Origin: Gonapodya prolifera JEL478
Taxonomy: Eukaryota; Monoblepharomycota; Monoblepharidomycetes; Monoblepharidales; Gonapodyaceae
Direction of reading: 5' to 3'
Length of the DNA stretch: 28,751 bases
Assembly (NCBI GenBank): GCA_001574975.1
Contig: KQ965785.1
Location: forward strand, 220,903-249,653
The translations under genes and the position numbers were made by a program. Below the pieces are notes generated by a model. It made no database searches and had not been told where the DNA came from. It saw nothing but the letters and a program-made list of their open reading frames with translations. Below, one piece after another: positions 20,484 through 28,751 of this stretch; position 1 is the first letter of the stretch; the number at the start of each line of letters is the position of its first letter.

Positions 20484-20997
20484 CGGTGCGTAGACAGGGA
20501 AAGGCGGATTGGCGGTTTCCGAAGGTATCTTTAGGAGATGCCGGGTCACTGTGGTCCGACCAACTGAAGTCCCACGCATCAATTCTAAAATCCGCTTTGG
20601 CAGAGCGTGAATACAAATTTACGAGTTGGAATAACAGCAGTTAGTCGAAGCTTGTGTCGTTGTGAAGATTCTGCTTCCCCGTCCCCCAACCAACAATCCA
20701 GCCCTGATCCTTCAACACAGCGACACCATTCCAGTGGAGTCAAAATGGAGAGGCACAGTCGAGCGTCGAAGCGATTGTCCAGTGAATATAAGACTCTATT
20801 CTCTTTGTTCGGGCTCAGTCTATCGCGACACAACACTTCACTTCTGGTTTTCTGCTTTATTCGTCACGTACGACATCCGCGACGGAAGGAGGCCATTGCG
20901 CGCAAAGATGTCAAAGATCGTAGGTGGGACTTGATGGGATAATACGAGTCAGTTAGCGGTCAAACAAGAAAGCGGTACGGCCTAAATAACCACTCAC
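20484..20997. other. Intergenic region upstream of the 2-hydroxyacid dehydrogenase
   Basis: About 515 bp between the dehydrogenase start and the end of the extended short-chain dehydrogenase frame. It should contain the dehydrogenase promoter and the terminator of the other gene, both on the minus strand. Short open frames on both strands show no recognisable protein. An in-frame ATG at 20582 could extend the dehydrogenase by 33 residues. Confidence 0.45.
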
Positions 20998-21072
20998 TTA
21001 TGTTGAACGTCCACGCAAGAACGTACCTACCAGCCGAGCAAGAGCAGGAACAAGAGCATATAAACAACCTAA

Positions 21073-22364
21073 TCACCCAAAGCACTGCACCAACTCCACC
21101 CACATCGTCCAAGGAAACGCAATCACAGAAACATCATCCTCGAGCCCCTTCACAATGGCCTCAATCGCATCATCCATCTCGACCATCATCGGCGTGCTCT
21201 TGACGTTCTCCGTCATGGGGCTCTTGACGTACCCGGGCACGATTGAGCACACGCTGATACCGTCGGCGTGCAGGCCCGCGCGTAGGCTGATGGCCAGGTA
21301 CCGCACGGCGGCTTTGGAGGCGGAATAGGGGCCGGCACGGGGGAGGAATGAGGCCATGGAGGACACGATGGCGATTTGACCGTGTCGGCGGAGGCGCATG
21401 GCGGGTAGGGCGGGGTAGATGGTGTTCAGAACGCCTGCAGGTGAGGGGTTTGACGGAATTTAGGGCATGAGAGCTTGGTCTATTCACCTCCAGTGCAGGA
21501 ATACGCTCCGCGTGAGACGGTCGCCTCTGTCCGCGAGATTATATTCCGCTCCACGTGGATCATTCGCATCCGGTGGACAGCCTCGGTCAGCGCCCAGCGG
21601 CGCTTATGACTCGGGTTTTGCTCCGCGAGATATCAGCTTTGGTCAGAATCTAGCGGCGCTTAGGCCTCGGAGTCCTCCCTCCGCTCGCAATTAATATTGC
21701 TCGCTCCAGCAGGACAGCTCGGTCTCCTTGCTTCGCACTCCAGACCTCGCGTACGTACCATTCACATTCGGCGCGAACAACTTCCTCGCCGACTCCTCTG
21801 CCACACTGGCATCCTGCGGATCAAACCCAAACGTGACCTCTGAGACCCCCGCATTTGCCACCACCAAGTCGAGCCCTCCGACTTGCTCGTCCACCGACAC
21901 GATCCACGACCTCATCCCGTCCTCATCTACGACGTCTAAAGTGGTCGTGAGGACTTGAGCTCCTTTTGCGCGACATTTGTCAGCGACTGTCTGCAGTGCT
22001 CTCGCGTTGCGGCCAGTGAGGGCAAGCGTGATGGAAGGGGAAGCGTACCGAGTGGCGAGAGCTTCGCCGATGCCGCTGGTTGCACCCGTGATGAGGATTT
22101 TCTGGGGGGTGGAAGCCGTGTTGGTCCTGTCATGCCCCGAATGGCAGGACAATCGCAAGCACAGCTCACCTTTGGTACGATCTTGGGTCTTCGCCTGCCA
22201 GGCAAAAGCTCAATCACAGCGGCGACGGCGAGAGGTCCGAGGATGAGGAAGTTTGCAGCAATCTGGCAGCACATCCGCGGACAATCATTCGTTGGAGTCT
22301 TCGACCAGAGTCCGCGAGTCTGAGAACGATGACTCACCTGCGCGATGGCGACGAGAGCTGACAT
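21073..22364 (-). CDS. Membrane-anchored short-chain dehydrogenase/reductase
   Basis: A classical short-chain dehydrogenase (Rossmann, NAD(P)-dependent). Four exons: 22364-22338, 22262-22170, 22101-21759 and 21434-21073. The total is 825 nt (274 residues) with consistent phases. The N terminus MSALVAIAQIAANFLILG and following residues form a membrane anchor, then basic GRRRPK. Family motifs are cofactor loop TGATSGIGEA, NAG in LDLVVANAGVSE, catalytic Ser in VSSMASFLP, and YSASKAAVRY with the Tyr and Lys. The layout (N-terminal anchor, SDR core, C-terminal membrane segment) resembles 3-ketosphinganine reductase and retinol-dehydrogenase-like enzymes, but the substrate is not determined. The frame ends at TGA (21075-21073) right after WVELVQCFG; 24 more codons to TAA at 20998 encode hydrophobic LGCLYALVPALARLVGTFL. 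The third intron is unusually long (324 nt). Confidence 0.88.
21435..21758 (-). other. Long repeat-bearing intron (324 nt) of the SDR gene
   Basis: The donor GTACGT (21758-21753) and acceptor CCTGCAG at its other end join FAPNVN-G-VLNTIYP in phase. Inside is an imperfect direct repeat with a 56-bp period: GGTCAG, five bases, AGCGGCGCTTA, four bases, TCGG, at 21585-21614 and again at 21641-21670. CCGCGAGAT also occurs twice (about 21531 and 21623). Confidence 0.7.
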
Positions 22365-22839
22365 GTGGCGAAGAAAGGAGAAGAAACCACGGGCGCAGGT
22401 TCAGTGAGGGTGCTGGCTGCATCAGGTTTTGTGAAGGACGGATAACCGGTTAAATTGGACAGTCAGCCGAGATCAAGGAATCCCCCACCTGTAACGCACG
22501 CTTTCCACCACGCGTGTCCCGTACGGCGGTGGGCATTGCCCACGCGTGATGTGGGGTCCGATGTGGGCGAAGAGAAAACGAAAAATGGGGAAAGGGTACA
22601 GGTGTGCCGGAAAGCTCATGGGACGGTGGGGGATATGAAGACGGAGAGGGACGCGGAGCAAGAAAATGCGTGCGTTGGGCGAGTTGCGATGGACACAAAG
22701 GAAATCAGACAGGCGGGCGTAACGCTGGCGGTGACTTCACCTTCCTCTCGAAGTCAGAATAGGGGGTCTGCGGTGGACGGGGCGCGGCGAGAGAAGGTCG
22801 TAGGGGGGACGTGTGCGGGCTAGATTTTGAATATATGCA
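22365..22839. other. Region upstream of the SDR gene
   Basis: GC-rich, CpG-bearing sequence expected to contain the promoter of the SDR gene. Open frames on both strands (22455-22823 plus, 22698-22450 minus) are Arg/Pro-rich and have no recognisable domain. Nothing else is supported. Confidence 0.4.
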
Positions 22840-23570
22840 TTGCACAGATTTTTGTCAAAATACATGTGATATAATAGCAAATTTAAACATTTTGAGGCTA
22901 CGGCAATATGCGGGGAAGAGTGCCCTTCCCGTCCGATCAGCGCAGCGAAGCCCGCAAAAGTCCAGTTGGTTCTAGCGTGAGACATCTGCCGGGAATACTG
23001 GATGCTGTAGTTTTGCATTTTGATGGTTGGAACCTTCAGTATGTCTCGGGGGGTGAAGTCTGCAGGAAGATTGTCGCGTTGCTTGTGCTTTTGCTTGCAT
23101 AGGATATGCAAAAATGTATACCGCGCTCCACCAGACGCACGAAAGCTCATGCTCCAGCGTCTCGTACCACCAGCACACAGGCACGCCCACGTTCCACACA
23201 GCAAGAGGTTCTTCTGTTTTCACCACCCACTCCAACGCATACCACAGGATCGCAGTGACTTGCAAATCTGAGCTGGTCCCGATTCCATCAACTGTTTTGC
23301 CAGTTTGGTAGCTGCCATTGACAGTTGATCGAGTGCACAATACTTGAGCCAATAATTCTCGTCGTGGTTTAATGGTGACTGGGCGAGTCCAAGGCCAGCG
23401 CCGTGGCAAGAAACACCATGTTCTCCGTCATTACGACACATGAGCCATCAAATCGGCGACAATGGATGACGCAGGCGGCGCGTGAATCATAAAAGATGGT
23501 CGACTGCAACACATCATTGATTAAATTTGTGCGGGCCAGCTGCAACTGATTCATAAAGCGACACAACAAA
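22840..23570 (-). pseudogene. Remnant of an unrecognised gene, faintly FunK1-like
   Basis: Several coding-like blocks in changing minus frames. From 23569: LINDVLQSTIFYDSRAACVIHCRR in part, then CVVMTENMVFLATALALDSP. From about 23380: YWLKYCALDQLSMAATKLAK, or, in the next frame, TSSDLQVTAILWYALEWVV. At about 23180-23110: ETLEHELSCVWWSAVYIFAY, which resembles the H-x-x-x-HDLES-x-W segment of fungal FunK1-type protein kinases. No kinase catalytic motif is visible. No set of introns was found that joins the blocks into a complete protein, so it is more likely a decaying gene at the edge of the repeat island. Confidence 0.3.
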
Positions 23571-23943
23571 CAACCACATGTTTCGAGAATTCAGGGCTTG
23601 GGATGGACAGCAAAGTTCTGATTTTCACATGATTCGGCTTCACTGTAGATCTCGCACACGAACTGTCTCTCTGGAGGAATCGCTTGCATCGTTCGATGGA
23701 AGGCAATGTCGGATTCTAATGGTTGCCGATATTGGCCACAACAGTGTTATGAAACGAGATCGTTGTGTCAGCAATATCACCAGGTAATCACCAACTCTCT
23801 CCTAACAACTCAGTCATCACTTGGCAACAATTGGCTAGGGTGGCTACTTCAGTATCTGCAAGTGTTCATGTCTTGACCATCCCAGGCAGACAAAGAAAAA
23901 CTTATTCATTATTACCAAGAGTATTGTGACAGGAGAATGGAGA

Positions 23944-23980
23944 TTACAAATGACTAGACAATGGTGGAATATAAAGAAGT
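23944..23980 (+). repeat. ~35-bp motif, copy 1
   Basis: Core TTACAAATGACTAGACAATG followed by GTGGAATATAAAGAAG. It belongs to the family also seen at 24250, 24775 and 26117. Confidence 0.5.
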
Positions 23981-24249
23981 GGCTAACTTTTTTTCTTGAA
24001 ACAGGTTAGACATGGTGGAAATCATTGCTGGCCAGAAGCCATAGTTCTGTATTTAGAGCAATACTGGTTGAGATTCTGACCAAATAAATTCATGCACACC
24101 TGTGACCTCACACAGCTTTATATCCTGGTAGATTTTTTCAGAGTAGCAGGGTCTAATAGCAGAACACCTGGCAAGATCTCAGTGACTACAAAATGTGGCA
24201 AGAGATACTAGTGCCCTCCAAGGTGTCACCAAGAACATAGATGTGGGAG

Positions 24250-24285
24250 ACCACAGATAACTGGACACTGGTGGGATAAAAGAAA
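24250..24285 (+). repeat. ~35-bp motif, copy 2
   Basis: Core CCACAGATAACTGGACACTG followed by GTGGGATAAAAGAAAC. Short inverted ends CCAC and GTGG flank the core. Confidence 0.55.
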
Positions 24286-24774
24286 CAACACAAATTTTTT
24301 TTGAAGGCAAGCAGGGGGAAAACGGTTTGTCTGACATTGTTTGCTAGGAGGCTTCATCTGCATCTGGCATACCTTGGAGTGAAGTTCCAACACAACTCAT
24401 TCCTGCATACAGAAAACACCAATGAACAGAACCCACAAAGACACATGACTGTAACAGAGAAACAATGGGAACATGAACCAGCACTTGGTTTCAATAAAGC
24501 AATAGTGGCCTGGAATGGAATGATTTTGTGGATCATTAGTGGAAAGAACAGAACAACATGGATATAAAGCATCCCAGTCACATGTTATGGCTAAAGGCTA
24601 ATTAATTTAAGCACCTAAAGTCCACTAACTAAGAGCAGATATGTGGTGATACAGAAAATCACATAATAAGATATCAGTGACTCCATCATGCAGCTAGTGG
24701 TATCAGCAATAAATCATGTACCCTCATTCCCAGACACAACAACATTGAATGTTCCCAAGAAGCAGTAACTTGAG

Positions 24775-24812
24775 GCCACAAATGACCAGTTTGACACTGA
24801 CAGGACAATAAT
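24775..24812 (+). repeat. ~35-bp motif, copy 3
   Basis: Core CCACAAATGACCAGTTTGAC followed by ACTGACAGGACAATAA. The most diverged copy, with a small insertion. Confidence 0.4.
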
Positions 24813-26116
24813 TTCTGAGTCATCTCATTCAAGGCAGCAGGCAGGAGAATAGGAGATAGACATTGTTGACTGGACATCCAGATATGTCACATGCATGACT
24901 TTAATTGTGCAAAGTAGAGAAGGATTGTTCTGACCCAAGACATTTTTGAGCAGAAAGCACAAGCAAAATTTAATAAGACCTGTGGCAATATAACAGTAGT
25001 GTGTCTCAAAATTGGATGAATGCTCCAGAATGGAATCTGCAGAAGTCACAAACAACATTTCCATAAGTCCTACATGGATGAGTGCCCAATTTGTTATGAA
25101 AAACATATTTCTTCGAAGTTGCTGAGGCTTTTAGTCACAAAAAGTTGTGGGAATCCTCTAGAATACACTCTGAAAGTACAATAATTCATTCCTGCCAATT
25201 TCAAAATCTACCAGTTGAGATAACAAAAACAGGTGAATTCAAATATAAGTTTGTGTCAGTAACCATGTTCAATTCAATAACTCAGTTTTAAGTATTAAAA
25301 AATGGAGTATTTTCATGTACAATGCAGATATTGAGTCACTACTAGAGCTTATGCTGTTAGCATTTTTATTGTATAGCACCATTTGCCAGCACATTTGCAC
25401 AGAACTCAGGTTCTAGTTAAGTTACATGGTAGCAAAAAAAGTATAACATCAGGGTCCCACAGAGGTAGTGACATAAGGAAGCAACCATTGTTCACTTTCC
25501 CACCACATGACCACAAAGAAACAGACATATCAAAGACACTTACTCCTGTTACATTCTCCCTAGTAAACATGTTTGCCCTCCTCTCAAATCTGTTGAGTTC
25601 ATGCTAACTGTGATAAACCTGGACACAACTGGGTACAACTGGTTGCAGCTCAGCTTTACTTCACTCTGTATTCAATTAATTGCAAGTTTGCTGGTACAAT
25701 GCTTATGTGATACTGTACCCACATGCCAGCAAAAAATGAAATCACACTATCACACTACAGTGGGAGTGGTTCTGCACAATGTGAGATGTCTTCTTGTGGA
25801 GAAAGTTAGAGAGGTTAGAAGCTGAGAGATAATTCCCACAAAAACCTTTGGTAGAAGATTGTCACAAGGAAGAGAATGAGTGAAAGTACTGAGTCATATG
25901 TGGATCATTGAAATTTGAATGATGATTGATGTCAGCTTTGGCTGATAATGGAGTTAATTGAGAGGAAGGCGATGACGGCACAAAATGGGAAAGTAAGGCC
26001 TTAGTGAGTGGTAATTACACAATGCGTCACTTGGTACTTTTGAAGTACTGGAGCCCTCCCCACCAATTCTTCATCTGCCAGTCGCTCCCAAGAGTACGGT
26101 GCTCAGAGCCTTGGAG

Positions 26117-26150
26117 CCCACAAATGACTGGGCACTAGTGGGCAAAAAAT
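26117..26150 (+). repeat. ~35-bp motif, copy 4
   Basis: Core CCCACAAATGACTGGGCACT followed by AGTGGGCAAAAAATG. The ends GCCCAC and GTGGGC form a 6-bp inverted repeat. It is located at the right margin of the island. Confidence 0.55.
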
Positions 26151-26590
26151 GTTTTTAGTGGGCTTTTGGGAGGCAGCAGTGTAGATAGAGGAGTCAAAAG
26201 TAAATTGTTCAGCAGGAAGTGTCATCTGCATTGAGCATTGCGCGTTTTCAAGTTTTGTTTAGTTTTGCCCACAGTCGCAATACAGAAAGCAAGGTTGAAA
26301 AGAACTTAAAAGGATGAATGACAGTGGCAAAGCGTAGATGACGTTAACTTTTCAATCAGAGCGAGCTTTTCAAATGGTTTGAAGGAGGGTGACCGCAGCA
26401 CCATGTGTTTAAAACGGGAGTGATTGGGGTCAAAACAGTTGGAAAGTCAAAGGTGAAAATCAGATTAGAGTACAAGAGCTTAAGTACATCCGAATAAACA
26501 ATTGATTATCTCCAATTATCTTCGCCACAAATTAGAATATTCAATAACCTGAATCGGCAGAACTCTAAATCGGCAGAAACATTCAACACC

Positions 26591-27862
26591 ATGAAACGTA
26601 CCCAGCGTTTCCAAGAAAATGACTGCAGAGAAGGAATTCACTTGGCTGACTCAGAGAGAAAACAACTCGCAGATGACGCGGAGATGCCGGCGAAAAGGAG
26701 CAGGAGAGAAACGATCGACGGGGATGAAAGTCTGCAGAAAGAGGACGGAGCGGAGTCGGACATCCTGGACGATGCCGACGATGCAGAATCGCAAAACGAC
26801 GATGGGGATTCTTCCCCGCACGATGACGTGCCGGACGTTCCAGACAATCTCGACGAGTTGTTCCTGTCAGACGTCCACACTGGATCCCCATTTCCAGCAT
26901 TTTCGGCCGATCTCGTCAGCACAACCTTGACGGTTTCCGTTCCCGCAGCGTCCGAACCTCAACGACGCACCGCCGTCACACTCCACCACCGCATGTCCAC
27001 CACCCTCGAAAACGTCGGCCTCCAACTTTGGTCCGGTGCCTTGCTTCTTGCGGATTACCTGCTCGCGCGACCGGAACTTGTACGCGAAAAAACAGTCCTC
27101 GAGCTCGGTGCTGGGCTGGGGCTTCCCAGCATTGTTGCCGCGAGGTTCTGCGGTGCGACACGTGTGACGGCGACCGATTATGGCGAGGAGGTCCTGTCGC
27201 TGTGCGAGCAAAACTTGAAGGCGAGCCTCTCTGAGCGCTTTCGAAGTGAAAGCGCAAGACGAGCCGGTGCCGACGAGTCGGCGGCACAAGGAGAGGCGTG
27301 GTCAGTGCGAGAAATGAACTGGCTTGATGAGTCATTCCCCCTCTGGGAAGACCCCACCGACTCTCCCTCAGATACCACGCCCCTCCCGACGAACCCGCCT
27401 GCCAGCTTTGCGTGGGAGAAAACGGACACCACAGCGTTTATTCATTCCACGACCGTCATCCTCGCAGCAGACGTGATCTACACTCCGGCGGCGACCGAGC
27501 AGCTCGTGCGCCGGCTCAAGACGCTCCTGCAACGCACTTTGCGGGGCGAGGACCGCGCGCTGTTCCTGGCGGTCGAGAAGCGGCTTGGGTTCACACTCAG
27601 CGGGGAGGAACGAGCGCCGAGCTATGATCATTTCTGGAACGTTATGCGAGAGGCGAATGAAGAGTTGGATAAGTGGGGACTTCCCTGCCTCGGGGACGGG
27701 GCAGGCGGGATACCTATGATTGAAGGAGAGCAAGGGGTGACAAAGGTCCCGCGGTTTCAGTGGAAACTGGAGCCGACAGAGTTTCAGTCTGTGCCGCAGC
27801 GTGTGAGTGGGTATACGAGGACTAAGGAGATGGAGGTGTGGAAGATGTGGTTGGACTATTGA
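26591..27862 (+). CDS. METTL22-like protein methyltransferase (family 16)
   Basis: A single-exon gene of 423 residues, close in size to animal METTL22 (about 400). The first 95 residues are acidic and disordered (DILDDADDAESQNDDGD) with a basic KRSRRE patch that may be a nuclear signal. The Rossmann-like S-adenosylmethionine fold starts at NVGLQLWSGALLLADYLL (about 141-158). Motif I is VLELGAGLGLPS (169-180), the acidic ribose-binding site is TATDY (193-197), and the post-II motif is VILAADVIYTPAATEQLV, matching the D-V-I/L-Y signature of the seven-beta-strand lysine methyltransferases. The target is unknown here; animal METTL22 modifies a lysine of Kin17. The gene is intronless, unlike most neighbours. 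The start at 26591 is the first ATG of the open frame. Confidence 0.85.
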   Translation: MKRTQRFQENDCREGIHLADSERKQLADDAEMPAKRSRRETIDGDESLQKEDGAESDILDDADDAESQNDDGDSSPHDDVPDVPDNLDELFLSDVHTGSPFPAFSADLVSTTLTVSVPAASEPQRRTAVTLHHRMSTTLENVGLQLWSGALLLADYLLARPELVREKTVLELGAGLGLPSIVAARFCGATRVTATDYGEEVLSLCEQNLKASLSERFRSESARRAGADESAAQGEAWSVREMNWLDESFPLWEDPTDSPSDTTPLPTNPPASFAWEKTDTTAFIHSTTVILAADVIYTPAATEQLVRRLKTLLQRTLRGEDRALFLAVEKRLGFTLSGEERAPSYDHFWNVMREANEELDKWGLPCLGDGAGGIPMIEGEQGVTKVPRFQWKLEPTEFQSVPQRVSGYTRTKEMEVWKMWLDY

Positions 27863-28072
27863 AGGTGGTCGCTTTGACCTCGGCCCGTTGCCTGTTATCA
27901 TCAATATTCGGAGTAGATGTATCATCAAAGGTCCTTGTACACGAAACCACTTCGATGTGAATTTTGGCCATTGCTGAGGTGGGAAAACCGCTGAGCTTGC
28001 GTGTTCAGTTCCAGTCGTTTCCAAATTTACATTCAACAAACTCAACCAAGCGAAACGACGCCAATCGTCTGG

Positions 28073-28751
28073 ATGGCGGAAAAGGAACTCGGTGAGCATC
28101 CCTCCTCTTCCACTCGCCGTCTCATCCTCTCACCGCATCCCCAATCCCCTCTCCGACGTCGCCGTTGATGTCAACCCACCGATCGACCCACCCCGCCACC
28201 TCCCAGAGCTCCTCGAGTCCGTCGAGCTCCGTTTCGCCCTCGCGGAGACGGACGTCCAGTTCCAGCAGCTTCTGGGTACACTGCTGGCACCCGTGCTGGC
28301 CAAACTGGACTCCCCGAACGCGGGGACACGGAACAAGGTATGATTCGCTTGATTCACTCTCGCTCCCACTGCGATGTAACGCACCGGCCCATTTTCACTG
28401 GGAACAAGGTCATGTCCCTACTCGCGCACCTTAACAAGCGACTCAAGTCGTCTGAATCCGTGCAGCTGCCCGTCGTGGCACTCATGGCGCTGTTCACCGA
28501 CGGCAAAGTGTCGAATATGGTCAGAAATTTTGCGCTCGTGTATTTGGAGATGGCGTTTAAGCGTGTGCACGCTGAGGTGGGTGGGGTTGCGTAACGCGAC
28601 TTATTGTTTGACCCCGCCGAACGGCAACTAACGACACGCGCAGGGTGCGAACTTTCACGTTGCGTCGCTCGTCAAGGGAATAAGCAAGCGTCCAGCGCCG
28701 CAACAACAGACCTTGTTCCACATTCTCGTACCGCTCCTTCCCAAATACACG
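28073..28751 (+). CDS. ECM29: Ecm29-type proteasome adaptor, N-terminal part
   Basis: Ecm29 is a large HEAT-repeat protein that binds and checks 26S proteasomes by tethering core and regulatory particles. Four exons fit before the window ends: 28073-28091, 28207-28337, 28409-28576 and 28644 onward, all in phase. The first intron is 115 nt (GTGAGC...TCCCAG). The product starts MAEKELELLESVELRFALAE, then LLAPVLAKLDSPNAGTRNKV, MSLLAHLNKRLKSSESVQLP, NFALVYLEMAFKRV and PAPQQQTLFHILVPLLPKYT. This is the family's conserved N terminus, where VELR-ALA and V-LL-H-NKR-K stand out. The gene is cut by the window edge after about 142 residues, of a protein usually near 1800. Confidence 0.9.

Larger units (their letters stand above)
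23571..26590. other. AT-rich, CpG-depleted repeat island
   Basis: No open frame longer than about 95 codons and none with a recognisable domain. By eye there is one CpG in positions 24001-25000, against several per 60 bp in neighbouring genes, with many TG and CA steps. This pattern fits old, mutated transposon sequence. Four imperfect copies of a ~35-bp motif occur inside (listed separately). Composition recovers after about 26150, and the last few hundred bases should hold the promoter of the methyltransferase gene. Confidence 0.6.

Noticed and set aside
22450-22823. Open frames on both strands upstream of the SDR gene
   Set aside because: Compositionally biased, no motif, and mutually overlapping; more likely promoter sequence.

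Overview
The window looks like nuclear DNA of a filamentous fungus, most likely a basidiomycete. The genes are dense and lie on both strands. They are cut by many short GT-AG introns, mostly 54-118 nt. The proteins read as fungal eukaryotic families: glyoxalase I, Mediator subunit 21, mitochondrial intermediate peptidase, an Ecm29-type proteasome adaptor and a METTL22-like methyltransferase. For seven genes I traced exon joins by hand. The glyoxalase, SH3 protein, 2-hydroxyacid dehydrogenase and short-chain dehydrogenase models each sum to a whole number of codons with consistent phases, which supports them.

Layout. Positions 1 to about 4870 are a transposon island: a decayed PIF/Harbinger element with a 30-bp tandem repeat at its left edge, then a decayed BED-finger hAT element. 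The hAT relic abuts what looks like the last two exons of a gene that has lost its front (4881-5202). Positions 5452 to 8442 (minus) hold one or two unrecognised genes: a Q/Y/G-rich, RGG-containing part and a helical C-terminal part in related frames. Next come glyoxalase I (8736-9900, plus, sharing an intergenic promoter region with the minus-strand gene), MED21 (10025-10795, plus), a sparse 1.3-kb stretch with hairpins, a single-pass membrane protein with a Cys-rich ectodomain and cytoplasmic SH3 domain (12113-15514, plus), the OCT1-type mitochondrial peptidase (15681-18759, plus), a D-isomer-specific 2-hydroxyacid dehydrogenase (20483-18899, minus) and an N-anchored short-chain dehydrogenase (22364-21073, minus). 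A weak minus-strand gene remnant (about 23570-22840) leads into a second AT-rich island (about 23.8-26.1 kb) with no readable protein but four copies of a ~35-bp motif. The window ends with an intronless METTL22-like methyltransferase (26591-27862, plus) and the first four exons of ECM29 (from 28073, plus).

The genes do not form an obvious pathway or cluster. They are mostly housekeeping: methylglyoxal detoxification, transcription, mitochondrial import processing, proteasome adaptation and redox. The most interesting signals are: (a) near-total loss of CpG in the transposon islands beside CpG-rich genes, suggesting methylation-driven decay; (b) three introns of about 277-460 nt in a set otherwise 54-118 nt long, two of them carrying repeat or foldback structure; (c) an in-frame TGA in the short-chain dehydrogenase followed by 24 more codons of membrane-like sequence; (d) the unrecognised 5.4-8.4 kb locus, where a 62-bp unit in a 63-bp tandem repeat and one TAG codon separate two halves; and (e) the CPL1-like/SH3 surface protein. 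No tRNA, rRNA, CRISPR array or prokaryotic feature was seen.
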